Assembly: GCA_913053875.1 (NCBI GenBank)
Contig: CAJXGN010000002.1
Location: forward strand, 1 to 64,000
DNA length: 64,000 nucleotides
Direction of reading: 5' to 3'
From: an uncultured Agromyces sp.
GTDB taxonomy: Bacteria; Actinomycetota; Actinomycetes; Actinomycetales; Microbacteriaceae
The position numbers were made by a program, and so were the translations under genes. Below, one piece after another: positions 15,660 to 23,793 of this stretch; the stretch's first letter is position 1, and each line of letters begins with the position of its first letter. Under the pieces are notes generated by a model. It worked only from the letters and a program-made list of their open reading frames with translations. It had not been told where the DNA came from and did not search any database.

Positions 15660-16970
15660 TCAGCGCCGGGCGACCGCCACCGCAGCGGGGCCGCCGTGGA
15701 CTGCGGCGACCCGCACGACGAGGTCGTCCCCGTCGACCTCGGTCGAGGCCTCGCCCGAGAGGACGCGCACCCGTCCCACGTCGAGTCCGGCGCCGTCGAC
15801 GCGGATCTCCCCCGGCGCGTCGACGAACGTGATCAGCTCGGTCGGCGTGCGCCACTCGCGGCGCCAGCCCGAGGCATCCGATTCGGGCTGCGGCGAGCGC
15901 TCGCTCACGTCGGCGGCCGCCTCGACCAGCGGTCGCTTCCAGTCGCCGAAGCCCTCGAGCGTGGCTCGCTGCAGGTCGGGGATCAGCCCCTCGGCCGTCG
16001 GCCCCACGTTCACCAGCAGGCGTCCGCCCTTCGCGACGACGCCCACCCAGTGCTTCGCGAGCTGCATGGTGTCGAGGATCTCGTCGGTCGACTCGATCCG
16101 GTTGAAGCCGAACGAGTAGCCGAGTCCGCGGTTGTTCTCCCAGACGTCCTTCGTCTCGTTCTCGCTCATCGCCGAGTACTCGGTCGTGGCGTAGTCGGAG
16201 TAGGTGTCGCCCCAGCGGTCGTTCACGACGCCGTCGGGGTTCTCCGCGAAGTAGTCCGCGAACAGCTCGTGCAGCCCGCCGGGCGCGTAGTGCTTGCCCG
16301 CGTCGGGCCACTCGATGTCGTTCCAGAGCACGTCGGGCCGGTAGCGCTCGACGAGGTCGCGCACGTGGGCCGCGGCGTAGAAGTGGTAGGCGGCGTCGTT
16401 GGGGCGCAGGCTGTGCACCTCCTCGCCGGAGGTGTGCGGCGGGAAGTCGGTGACCGACCAGTCGAGCCCGCCCGAGTAGTACACCCCGAACCGGATGCCC
16501 TCGGCGCGCACGGCGTCCGCGATGGCACCGATCAGGTCGCGCTGCGGGCCGCGCCGCACCGTGTTGCGATCGCCCGTGCCGGGCGCGTCCCAGAGGGTGA
16601 TGCCGTCGTGGTGCTTGGTGGTCGGCAGCACGTACTCCGCGCCCGCGCGAGCGAACAGCTTCGCCCAGTCGGCGGGGTCGAACGACTCGGCCCCCCACTG
16701 GTCGAGGAAGTCGTCGTACGGCGCATCGCCGTACGTCTCCCGGTGGTGCTCCGCCGCCGGGCTGCCCGGGATGCGGATGGTGTTGAAGTACCACTCCGCG
16801 TACGGGTTGTGGGCGAACCAGGTGTCGTCCGGAATCTCGCCGAGCGCACCGATGGGCTCGCCCCACGCGGGCACCGAGTAGGCGCCCCAGTGGATGAAGA
16901 TGCCGAACTTCGCGCGGCCGAACCAGTCGGGCAGCGGACGCTCGAGGTCGGTCCAGGTCGTGTCGGTCAT
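15660..16970 (-). CDS. Alpha-L-fucosidase, GH29
   Basis: 436 residues. ATG at 16968-16970 with AAAGGA about 7 bases upstream. The GH29 catalytic barrel is recognisable: WFGRAKFGIFIHWGAYSVPA at the N-terminus, YVLPTTKHHDGITLWDAPGT near 113-132, FGVYYSGGLDW near 161-171, and VLWNDIEWPD, where Asp218 is the likely nucleophile. A short beta-sandwich follows. There is no signal peptide, so it cleaves imported fucosylated oligosaccharides in the cytoplasm. It is the last gene of an operon with an ABC importer (16997-20098) under a divergent LacI regulator. Released L-fucose would feed the oxidative pathway encoded around 21451-22664 and 39758-44540. Confidence 0.92.
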   Translation of the reverse strand: MTDTTWTDLERPLPDWFGRAKFGIFIHWGAYSVPAWGEPIGALGEIPDDTWFAHNPYAEWYFNTIRIPGSPAAEHHRETYGDAPYDDFLDQWGAESFDPADWAKLFARAGAEYVLPTTKHHDGITLWDAPGTGDRNTVRRGPQRDLIGAIADAVRAEGIRFGVYYSGGLDWSVTDFPPHTSGEEVHSLRPNDAAYHFYAAAHVRDLVERYRPDVLWNDIEWPDAGKHYAPGGLHELFADYFAENPDGVVNDRWGDTYSDYATTEYSAMSENETKDVWENNRGLGYSFGFNRIESTDEILDTMQLAKHWVGVVAKGGRLLVNVGPTAEGLIPDLQRATLEGFGDWKRPLVEAAADVSERSPQPESDASGWRREWRTPTELITFVDAPGEIRVDGAGLDVGRVRVLSGEASTEVDGDDLVVRVAAVHGGPAAVAVARR

Positions 16971-16996
16971 GGGTTCCTTTCGAGTGGTGCGGTGGA

Positions 16997-17923
16997 TCAG
17001 CGGCCGCCGAGGCCGGAGAGGGCGATGCCCTTGACGAGGTGTCGCTGGAGGAGGATGACGATCAGCGCCGTCGGCAGCATCGAGATGGTCGACGCCGCCA
17101 TGAGCAGCTGCCACTGGTTGCCCTGCTGGCCGAGGAAGCTGTTGAGCCCGATCGGCACGGTCGCCATGTCCTGGGTGGAGATGATGATCAGCGGCCAGAG
17201 GAAGCTGTTCCAGTAGTTGATGAAGGTGAAGACCGCCAGCACGCCGATCGCGGGCTTCGCGATGGGCACGATGATGGTCAGCAGGATGCGCAGCCGGCTC
17301 GCCCCGTCGACCGTGGCGGCCTCCTCGAGTTCGCGCGGCACGGTCAGGAAGAACTGCCGCAGCAGGAACGTGCCGAAGGCGGTGAACGCCCACGGCAGGA
17401 TGAGCGCCTGGTAGCTGTTCTGCCAGCCGAGCTCCTGCATGAAGATGAACATCGGGATGACCACGACCTCCTGCGGCACGAGCAGCGTGACGAGGTAGAG
17501 GGCGAACAGCCCGCTCCGCCCGCGGAACCGCATGCGCGCGAACGCGTACGCGGCGAACACGCTCGTGATGCAGACGAGCAGCGTGCCGAGCACCGACACC
17601 ACGAGGCCGTTCCACATGAACCGGCCGAACGGCACGAAGGTCCACGCTTCCACGAAGTTCGACCAGCGGATCTCGCTGCCGAACAGCGACGGCGGCGAGG
17701 CGAACACCTCGTTGCCGGGCTTCAGCGCGGTCGCGAGCATCCAGATGAACGGCATCAGGAACAGCAGCAGCACGAGCGTGAGCAGCACCTGCGAGGTGAT
17801 CTCTCGGGCTAGGCGGGCGCGTCTGCGAGCGGATGCCGGTCGGGGCACGTACTCGTCGTGCAGGTCTCGCGGCTGGACGATCGCCCGGGTCGTGTCCGGG
17901 CGTTGCGCGGTCGCGCTACTCAT
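16997..17923 (-). CDS. Carbohydrate ABC transporter permease, MalG type
   Basis: 308 residues, six membrane helices after a ~40-residue basic cytoplasmic N-terminus. The cytoplasmic EAA loop that contacts the ATPase reads EEAATVDGASRLRIL, and the protein ends ALSGLGGR. It pairs with the MalF-type permease upstream, whose 3' end it overlaps by eight bases, and with the lipoprotein at 18845-20098. The operon has no ATPase gene, so a shared MsiK-like ATPase elsewhere is expected. The substrate is probably a fucose-containing oligosaccharide because the next gene is a GH29 fucosidase. Confidence 0.9.
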   Translation of the reverse strand: MSSATAQRPDTTRAIVQPRDLHDEYVPRPASARRRARLAREITSQVLLTLVLLLFLMPFIWMLATALKPGNEVFASPPSLFGSEIRWSNFVEAWTFVPFGRFMWNGLVVSVLGTLLVCITSVFAAYAFARMRFRGRSGLFALYLVTLLVPQEVVVIPMFIFMQELGWQNSYQALILPWAFTAFGTFLLRQFFLTVPRELEEAATVDGASRLRILLTIIVPIAKPAIGVLAVFTFINYWNSFLWPLIIISTQDMATVPIGLNSFLGQQGNQWQLLMAASTISMLPTALIVILLQRHLVKGIALSGLGGR

Positions 17924-18848
17924 AGTGCACCCACTTCCGCTGGCCCAGGAACTGGACCGCCGTGATCAGAGCGATGATGGCGAACAGGACCGTGGCCACC
18001 GCCGACGCGGTGCCGAGGTCGAAGAGCTGGAAGCCGCGCTGGTAGAGGTACATGACCATGGTCGTGGTGGCCACGCCCGGGCCGCCGCCGGTCAGCACGT
18101 ACGGCTGCGCGAAGACCTGGAAGCTCGTGATGAGCGTCATGACCGCCGCGAAGAACAGCGACGGCGACAGCATCGGCAGCGTGACGTGCCAGAACCGGCG
18201 CGGCGCGCTGGCTCCGTCGAGCGAGGCCGCCTCGTAGAGGTGGTCGGGGATCGAGTCGAGCCCGGCCGAGAAGACCAGCATGTTGTAGCCGAACCCCTGC
18301 CAGAGCGACATCACGACGACCGCGGCCATGGCGCCGGCCTCGGTGCCGAGCGGGTTGAACTGCTCGACGCCGAACCACGACGCGATGTCGGCGAAGACGC
18401 CGTTCGGCTGCACGAGCAGCCGCCAGACCAGCGCGTTCGCGACGATCGGCGTGACCGCCGGCAGGAAGAACAGCAGCCGGTAGAGCCCGCGGCCGCGGAT
18501 CCGGGGCGAGATCCACAGGGCGAGGCCGAGCGCGAGCACGAAGTTCAGCGGCACGTACAGCAGCACGAACAGCAGCGTGTTGCCGACCGTGCGCCAGAAC
18601 ATCGGGTCGCTCGTGAAGATCGTGACGAAGTTCTGGAACCCCACGAACGTGCGTTCGCCGAACACCGGCCAGGCGAAGAAGGCGATGACGACCGATGCGA
18701 CGATCGGCCCGAGCGTGAAGGCGAAGAAGCCGATGCCGCTCGGGGCGAGGAACGCGTACGCCGTGCGCGCCTCGCGCCGCTTGAGCGAGGGGGCCCGCCG
18801 GGGCGCCGACGATGTCGTCGACGCCCCGGCGGTGGTGGACGAGGTCAC
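17916..18848 (-). CDS. Carbohydrate ABC transporter permease, MalF type
   Basis: 310 residues, six membrane helices, N-terminal linker rich in Ser/Thr/Ala. The EAA loop reads YEAASLDGASAPRRFW. The ATG overlaps the stop of the solute-binding lipoprotein gene by four bases, and its own 3' end overlaps the MalG-type gene by eight, so the three transporter genes are tightly coupled. By family it forms the heterodimeric membrane channel of a CUT1-type sugar importer. Confidence 0.9.
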   Translation of the reverse strand: MTSSTTAGASTTSSAPRRAPSLKRREARTAYAFLAPSGIGFFAFTLGPIVASVVIAFFAWPVFGERTFVGFQNFVTIFTSDPMFWRTVGNTLLFVLLYVPLNFVLALGLALWISPRIRGRGLYRLLFFLPAVTPIVANALVWRLLVQPNGVFADIASWFGVEQFNPLGTEAGAMAAVVVMSLWQGFGYNMLVFSAGLDSIPDHLYEAASLDGASAPRRFWHVTLPMLSPSLFFAAVMTLITSFQVFAQPYVLTGGGPGVATTTMVMYLYQRGFQLFDLGTASAVATVLFAIIALITAVQFLGQRKWVHYE

Positions 18849-20098
18849 TGCCCTGCGCCCGCCTCGGTCTGCGACTGCACCGTGCCGAGGAAGTCCTCGG
18901 CGGTCATGTCACCGTTCAGCGCGCTGACCGAGTACTGCGCGAACAGGGTGTTGACCTGCGTCCAGTTCACGGTGGAGCGGAGGGGTTCACCGCTGGCCGA
19001 TGCCGCCGTGAGCGTCTCCTCGGCGATCTCGAACGCGCCCTGGAAGTAGGCCGGCTGCTCGGCCGTGCGCGAGGGGAACGCGCGTCCCTGCTCGGCCAGG
19101 GCGGTCTGCGCCTCGGGGCCGGTGAGTACCGAGATCGCCTGCAGCGCCTCCTCGGGGTACTCGCACGACGCGCTCACGCCGTAGCCGGAGCCCGCGACCG
19201 CGGTCGAAGTGCCGTTCGGCCCGGCCGGGACGACCGCCACGCCGAACTCGAACGGCACCTGCTCGGCGACGTACGCGATCTGCCACGGGCCGTCGACGAC
19301 CATCGCCGCGTCTCCCGAGATGAACGTGTTGAGTGCGTTGTAGGTGTCGCTCGTGGCGGACAGCTGGGGTGAGCTTCCGTCGGCGACGAGTCCCTGTCGG
19401 TACTCGACCGACTCGACCATCGCGGGGTCGGTCATCTGCAGCGTGCCGTCGGCGGCCACACCCTGGCTGCCACCGAGCGTGAGGGCCCACACCGTGGCGT
19501 TGTCGAGCGACGGGTTGATGGCGAAGCCGTACTTGCCGTCGCCCGAGAGCGCCGCGGCGGCCTCCTCGAAGTCGGCCACGGTCCAGTCCGTGGTCGGCTC
19601 GTCCACGCCCGCGTCGGCGAACATCTCGGCGTTGTAGTACATGATCCACGGGCCGAGGTCGTACGGCACCGCGAGCTGCGTGCCGTCGACCTGCGTGCCC
19701 TCGACGATCGCGTCCTCGAACTCGCCGAGGTCGATGCCCGCGTCGGCGAGCATGTCGTCGTCGAGCGGGAGCAGCAACTCCTCGATACTCGCGGCGCGCG
19801 GCGACTGCACGCCGAGGATGCACGCCTCGGTGCCGCCGCTGGCCTGCGCGGCGAGACGGGTCCAGTAGTCGTTGAACGGGGCGGTCTCGAGCTGGAGCTC
19901 GATCTCCGGGTACTCCTCCTCGACCAGGGCGACCAGGGTCTCGAGTGCCTCGGTCTCGGGTGTGGACCCGGCCCACATCGAGAAGGTGAGCGTGGTGACG
20001 CCGTCTTCCTGCGTGCTGCCGCCGCCGCCGGCCGAGCAGCCCGCGAGCAGTGCAAGGGCTCCGACCGCCGCCAGTGGTGCTCCGACGAGACGATTCAT
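18845..20098 (-). CDS. Sugar-binding lipoprotein of an ABC importer (fucosidase operon)
   Basis: 417 residues from the ATG at 20096-20098, which is supported by GAGAGGA about eight bases upstream and by a proper lipoprotein signal starting there (MNRLVGAPLAAVGALALLAGC, lipid-modified Cys after LAG). The mature part is a family 1 extracellular solute-binding protein: FSMWAGSTPETEALETLV, VPYDLGPWIMYYNAEMFADAG and FISGDAAMVVDGPWQIA. It is the first gene of the operon lipoprotein, MalF, MalG, GH29. It faces the LacI gene across a 269-bp divergent region with a clear palindrome at 20290. Confidence 0.9.
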   Translation of the reverse strand: MNRLVGAPLAAVGALALLAGCSAGGGGSTQEDGVTTLTFSMWAGSTPETEALETLVALVEEEYPEIELQLETAPFNDYWTRLAAQASGGTEACILGVQSPRAASIEELLLPLDDDMLADAGIDLGEFEDAIVEGTQVDGTQLAVPYDLGPWIMYYNAEMFADAGVDEPTTDWTVADFEEAAAALSGDGKYGFAINPSLDNATVWALTLGGSQGVAADGTLQMTDPAMVESVEYRQGLVADGSSPQLSATSDTYNALNTFISGDAAMVVDGPWQIAYVAEQVPFEFGVAVVPAGPNGTSTAVAGSGYGVSASCEYPEEALQAISVLTGPEAQTALAEQGRAFPSRTAEQPAYFQGAFEIAEETLTAASASGEPLRSTVNWTQVNTLFAQYSVSALNGDMTAEDFLGTVQSQTEAGAGQ

Positions 20099-20289
20099 GA
20101 CATTTCCTCTCCGTTGAAGAAGGTGCTGTGCTCCGGCAGGACCACCAGAGATCAGATCTATTCCGCAAGTCAGTGTCCATGCGCAAAGCGTTTCAGTCAA
20201 GCGCCAATCTGCAACGATCTCCATTCGACCCCGTGATAACTGGGATCGCAGGCGTACTGCCGATTCGTTTCGCGCAAATTTCGCCGCTT

Positions 20290-20309
20290 GAGACGTAACG
20301 TTTCGTCTC
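20290..20309. promoter_or_regulatory. 20-bp palindrome, candidate LacI-family operator
   Basis: GAGACG and CGTCTC flank a central AACGTT, giving a 20-base palindrome with only one mismatched pair. It lies 59 bases before the LacI-type gene start (20368) and upstream of the leftward importer operon (start 20098), the expected place for an operator controlling both. The central CG with flanking AA/TT is typical of LacI-family sites. A weaker similar sequence (CAAAGCGTTTC) lies near 20183. Confidence 0.6.
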
Positions 20310-20367
20310 TCCCGCTATGCTGTAGTGTCGGCACACTCATCCGACCTACGGCGGCCGAGGAGGCGAC

Positions 20368-21372
20368 GTGGCCACCTACAAGGACCTCAGGGACGAGACC
20401 GGGCTGTCGCTCGCGACGATCTCCAAGTTCTACAACGGCGGGAACGTCCTGCCCGCAAACGCCCGGGCCATCGAGGCCGCGGCCGAACGCCTCTCGTTCC
20501 GGCCCAACGCGTTCGCGCGGAACCTGCGCTCACGACGCACCCGCAGCGTGGGCGTACTCCTGCCCGACCTCACGAGCGACTTCCACCTCTCGATCCTCGC
20601 GGGCATCGAACGCAGGCTCCGCGACCACCGCGTGAGCATGCTCATCTGCGCCGACCATCCCCACGAGGAGGGCCTCGACGAGGCGGTCGAGTTCCTCGCC
20701 GCTCGCATGGTCGACGGCATCATCGCCGTGCCGACGGAGCGCGCGACCCCCGGACTCCGCGGCGTCGCCGCCCAGGGCATGCCGATCGTGACCATGGACT
20801 GGCCGGCCGACGGCGTCGTCGCGGACGAGGTCGTGATCGACAACGAGGAGGCTGCGGCGATGGCCATCCAGCATCTCGCCGACCATGGCCACCGCCGCAT
20901 CGCGCTGCTCGGGAGCGATCTCGCCGCCACGCTCCGCAGCCGCGAACGAGGCGTCCGCCGCCAGCTCGCTGCTCGTGGCATCCCCGTGCGGGAGGAGTAC
21001 ATCAGCCGCACGCCCATGACGGTGACGGCCGGGCGCGCCGCGATGCAGCGCATGCTCCTGCTCGAGGACCGACCGACGGCCGTCTTCTGCACCAACAACA
21101 TGCTCGGCGTCGGCGCGCTCTCGGCGCTCGCCGAGTCCGGCCTGCGGGTCCCCACGGAGATGTCCTTCGTCGGGTTCGACATGCCGATGCTCGCGCGCAT
21201 GACCTCCCCATCCCTGGCGATGGTCGCGCAGCGGGTCGACCTGATCGCGAGGGAGGCCGCCGACCTGATGCTCCGCCGGCTCGAGCCCGAGCACTCGCAG
21301 AGCCCGCCGCGGAAGGTCGTGCTGCACGCGGAGTTCTTGTTCGGCGGGTCGGTCGCGGACATCCGAACCTGA
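20368..21372 (+). CDS. LacI-family transcriptional regulator
   Basis: 334 residues from a GTG with GAGGAGG upstream. The N-terminal helix-turn-helix and hinge (1-60) read TGLSLATISKFYNGGNVLPA and LSFRPNAFARNLRSRRT. The C-terminal periplasmic-binding-protein-like domain binds the effector sugar (VGVLLPDLTSDFHLSILAGIE at its start). It is divergent from the importer/GH29 operon and probably represses it until fucose or a fucosylated oligosaccharide is present. The mutarotase and lactonase genes downstream run the same way and may be in its regulon, although a 78-bp gap separates them. Confidence 0.9.
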   Translation: MATYKDLRDETGLSLATISKFYNGGNVLPANARAIEAAAERLSFRPNAFARNLRSRRTRSVGVLLPDLTSDFHLSILAGIERRLRDHRVSMLICADHPHEEGLDEAVEFLAARMVDGIIAVPTERATPGLRGVAAQGMPIVTMDWPADGVVADEVVIDNEEAAAMAIQHLADHGHRRIALLGSDLAATLRSRERGVRRQLAARGIPVREEYISRTPMTVTAGRAAMQRMLLLEDRPTAVFCTNNMLGVGALSALAESGLRVPTEMSFVGFDMPMLARMTSPSLAMVAQRVDLIAREAADLMLRRLEPEHSQSPPRKVVLHAEFLFGGSVADIRT

Positions 21373-21450
21373 CCGGTCATCGGCTCAATCGCGGCACAGG
21401 GCGGCTCACTGGGCGGTAGAGCGGCCGGGAATCGTGAGAAGATCGGATCT

Positions 21451-21801
21451 ATGACGTCAACGACGATGCGAATCGCCCTCCACTCGACCGTGCGCGACGG
21501 CTATCGTGCCGAGCACGCCACGATCCCCGAGGACCTGGTCGACACGTTCGCCCGCGTGGGCATCCACGAGTGGACGATCTGGGGCTCGGGCGACCGCATG
21601 TTCCACCTCGTCGAGTGCGACGACTGGGATGCCGCACTGGCGGCGCTCGACCAGGAGCCCGCGAACGCACGCTGGCAGGCCACGATCGGACCGTTCGTGG
21701 AGCTCTACCGGGACGGCGCGGGTGAGGAGGGCTTCGTGCCGCTCGACGTGGTGTGGGACCTCGGGCGCCAGCGCGCCGCCCGGGCCGGGGCGTCCGCGTG
21801 A
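21451..21801 (+). CDS. L-rhamnose/L-fucose mutarotase (RhaM-like, DUF718)
   Basis: 116 residues. The small RhaM/YiiL fold is recognisable from ALHSTVRDGYRAEHATIP, then VGIHEWTIWGSGDRMFHLVE and a W-rich C-terminal half. The family interconverts the anomers of 6-deoxy sugars; L-rhamnose is the best-known substrate, but here every neighbour points to L-fucose. An alternative ATG lies five codons in. The stop overlaps the GTG of the lactonase gene by four bases (GTGA), so the two are coupled: mutarotation, then lactone opening after oxidation by the aldo-keto reductase at 43497-44540. Confidence 0.85.
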   Translation: MTSTTMRIALHSTVRDGYRAEHATIPEDLVDTFARVGIHEWTIWGSGDRMFHLVECDDWDAALAALDQEPANARWQATIGPFVELYRDGAGEEGFVPLDVVWDLGRQRAARAGASA

Positions 21802-22664
21802 GCGGGGCATCCGCTCGCCCCGAGTCGGGGCTGATCGACGCGCACGTGCACGTGTGGGATCCGTCGCACCACCGCTACGACTGGCTCGACGGGCTCGAGA
21901 TCCATCGACCGATGCTGCCCGCCGACGTCGATCGGGCCGACGGGGCGACGACCGGCATGGTGTTCGTGCAGGCGGGGGCCGCGCGCGCGGACGCGCTGGC
22001 CGAGGCGCGCTGGGTCGCCGGGGCCGACTGGCCGGAACTCGTCGCGATCGTCGCCGACGCGGACCTGCTGTCGGACGCGGACGCCCTGGCCGAGCACCTC
22101 GACGCGCTCGCCGCGCTGCCGAAGGTCGTCGGCGTGCGCGACAACCTGCAGAACGAGCCGGTCGAGACGTTCACCGCCCGCGCCGACGGGCTGGCCGAGC
22201 TCGGGCGCCGCGGGCTCACGTTCGACGCGTGCATCCGGCACACCCAGCTGCCCGCGCTCATCGACCTGCTCGCGGTGGCGCCGGGCGTCACCGTCGTGCT
22301 CGACCACCTCGGCAAGCCGCCCGTCGACGCCGGTATCGACTCGCCCGAGGGACGCGCCTGGTCGGCCGGCATCGGCGAGCTCGCGTCACGGCCGCACACG
22401 TTCGCGAAGCTCTCGGGCCTCACGGCCGAGTCGGCCGACGCCGACGCGTTCGCCCGCAACGCCGACGCGTTCATCACGCGCGTGCTCGAGGTCTTCGGCG
22501 CCGAGCGCACGATGCTCGGCAGCGACTGGCCCGTGAGTGCCACCTTCGGCGTCGGCGGCCCGTTCGCCGACTGGGTCGCGCGCGTGCGCGCCCTCGTCAC
22601 CGAGGCCGACTGGCCCGAGGTCGCCTCCGGCAGCGCGCGCCGCGCCTACCTCGGGACTCCGTAG
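21798..22664 (+). CDS. Amidohydrolase, probable L-fucono-1,5-lactonase
   Basis: 288 residues from the GTG that overlaps the mutarotase stop. The COG3618 metal-dependent barrel is visible: LIDAHVHVWDP with the HxH metal ligands at the start, TVVLDHLGKPPVD in the middle, and the late ligand MLGSDWPVSATFG. The family includes L-rhamnono- and L-fuconolactonases. Together with the mutarotase and the L-fuconate pathway genes at 39758-44540, opening of L-fuconolactone to L-fuconate is the most likely job. The gene converges with the nucleotidyltransferase-like gene, 8 bases away. Confidence 0.85.
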   Translation: MSGASARPESGLIDAHVHVWDPSHHRYDWLDGLEIHRPMLPADVDRADGATTGMVFVQAGAARADALAEARWVAGADWPELVAIVADADLLSDADALAEHLDALAALPKVVGVRDNLQNEPVETFTARADGLAELGRRGLTFDACIRHTQLPALIDLLAVAPGVTVVLDHLGKPPVDAGIDSPEGRAWSAGIGELASRPHTFAKLSGLTAESADADAFARNADAFITRVLEVFGAERTMLGSDWPVSATFGVGGPFADWVARVRALVTEADWPEVASGSARRAYLGTP

Positions 22665-22672
22665 ATCGCAGC

Positions 22673-23209
22673 TCAGCCGGCGGTGAACGCGCCGGCCCGC
22701 TTCGCCGCGATCGCCCGGTGCGTCGTCGGCAGCATGGCGACCCGAGTCGCGAGGACTATCGGATCGATCAGCGCCGCGTCGACGAGCGCCCCCACGAAGT
22801 CCATGTCTTTCGGTTCGCCTCGGACGAGCTTCGCTGCACACAGGTCGAGGGGATCCAGGCACAGCCCGGCGGCACCGCCTGGCCCGTCTGGTTCGACGCG
22901 CACGATCCGCTCCTCCCACCCGGCGGGGAGCACCGCGGTCGCCAGGCTGACGCCTTGCCCATAGAACCCATGGGCGCGATCGAACTCGGACCACTCGCCG
23001 ATCGCCACGTCGATCATCTGCGCGACCAGTCCTCGCGCGTCGTCTCGCACGGGCACCACATCGGCCTCTCGCGACAGCGTCGCCCGTTCCGGCAGTTCGT
23101 CGGCATCCCACGTACCGAGGATCGCCTGGCTGCCGATGATGATGACCTCGCCCTGGCGGCTCACCTCGGTCGCTCGCCGGATGATCTCCTCGAGGTCTGC
23201 GCGCCTCAC
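22673..23209 (-). CDS. DUF6036-like nucleotidyltransferase, probable toxin of a TA pair
   Basis: 178 residues. The N-terminus has a nucleotidyltransferase-like pattern, EVIIIGSQAILGTW then READVVPV, corresponding to the GS and acidic metal-binding motifs of minimal nucleotidyltransferases such as AbiEii/MNT toxins. The second half (CLDPLDLCAAKLVRGEPKD) fits the same group. Its start overlaps the stop of the XRE gene by four bases. A nucleotidyltransferase behind a small DNA-binding protein is a common toxin-antitoxin layout. Activity and target are not known; a chromosomal regulatory pair is the alternative. Confidence 0.6.
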   Translation of the reverse strand: MRRADLEEIIRRATEVSRQGEVIIIGSQAILGTWDADELPERATLSREADVVPVRDDARGLVAQMIDVAIGEWSEFDRAHGFYGQGVSLATAVLPAGWEERIVRVEPDGPGGAAGLCLDPLDLCAAKLVRGEPKDMDFVGALVDAALIDPIVLATRVAMLPTTHRAIAAKRAGAFTAG

Positions 23210-23706
23210 GCCGCGCTCGCCCGCTGAATGGCCGCCACGCGCGCGGCGTCGGTGAGCGCGCCCGCGAAGGGCGAGTTCTGGCGCAGCTCTCGGCCCTCGG
23301 TCGTATCGGCGAGCATCGCGTCGATCAGTTCATCGACCGGACCGGCCGCGAGCTCCTCCCAGCGGTCGAGCCAGTGAACCGCCTCGCCACGCGCGTGAGG
23401 GCGGATGCGGTCGAGGTTGCGTGGCACGACCGCGAGCGCCGCTTCCGGTCGCTGTAGCAGTTCCGCCGCGAGCGCGCGGTGCAACTCGATGAGCACTCGC
23501 TCCTCTCGCCGCACCGGTACGACCTCCAGGCGAGGCTCCCGGTCCATCGCGGCGAGCGCTCGACGCAGCGTGTCGAGTCGGATCGTTCCCCGTCGCTCCG
23601 ACTCCTCCATGCGCGAGACGGTCGAGACATTGACGCCGAGTCGGCTCGCGAGCTCACGCTGCGACCACCCGACGGCATCCCGTGCTGCTTCGATCGTCGA
23701 CGACAT
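23206..23706 (-). CDS. XRE-family helix-turn-helix protein, probable antitoxin/autorepressor
   Basis: 166 residues from the ATG at 23704-23706, chosen because GGAGGTG lies six bases upstream. The N-terminal HTH (about 5-60) reads AVGWSQRELASRLGVNVSTV then SRMEESERRGTIRLDTLRRA. The C-terminal ~100 residues are helical and unassigned (LHRALAAELLQRPEAALAV). A perfect palindrome over its own -10 element (23721-23738) indicates autoregulation. It is translationally coupled to the nucleotidyltransferase-like gene. Confidence 0.75.
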   Translation of the reverse strand: MSSTIEAARDAVGWSQRELASRLGVNVSTVSRMEESERRGTIRLDTLRRALAAMDREPRLEVVPVRREERVLIELHRALAAELLQRPEAALAVVPRNLDRIRPHARGEAVHWLDRWEELAAGPVDELIDAMLADTTEGRELRQNSPFAGALTDAARVAAIQRASAA

Positions 23707-23720
23707 GCATCCACCTCCGT

Positions 23721-23738
23721 GTTGCATTCTAATGCAAC
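23721..23738 (-). promoter_or_regulatory. Palindromic operator overlapping the -10 of the XRE gene
   Basis: GTTGCAT (23721-23727) and ATGCAAC (23732-23738) are perfect arms with a four-base spacer. On the minus strand the centre of the palindrome reads TAGAAT, a good -10 element, 22 bases before the ATG. A repressor bound here would shut off its own promoter, as XRE antitoxins do. Confidence 0.65.
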
Positions 23739-23793
23739 AGTGCGGCGCCCGCCCGGGAGTTCGGGTCGACCGAACGGGCGCCTGCTCCGGATG

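Noticed and set aside
18780..18840. Hairpin of GCCGGGGCG and its complement around 18795-18833
   Set aside because: It lies inside the N-terminal linker of the MalF-type permease gene and is explained by Ala/Gly/Arg-rich coding.
20179..20198. Catabolite-type cre box
   Set aside because: AAGCGTTT fits the centre, but the flanking bases do not match the TGNAANCGNTTNCA consensus. The 20290-20309 palindrome is a much better operator.
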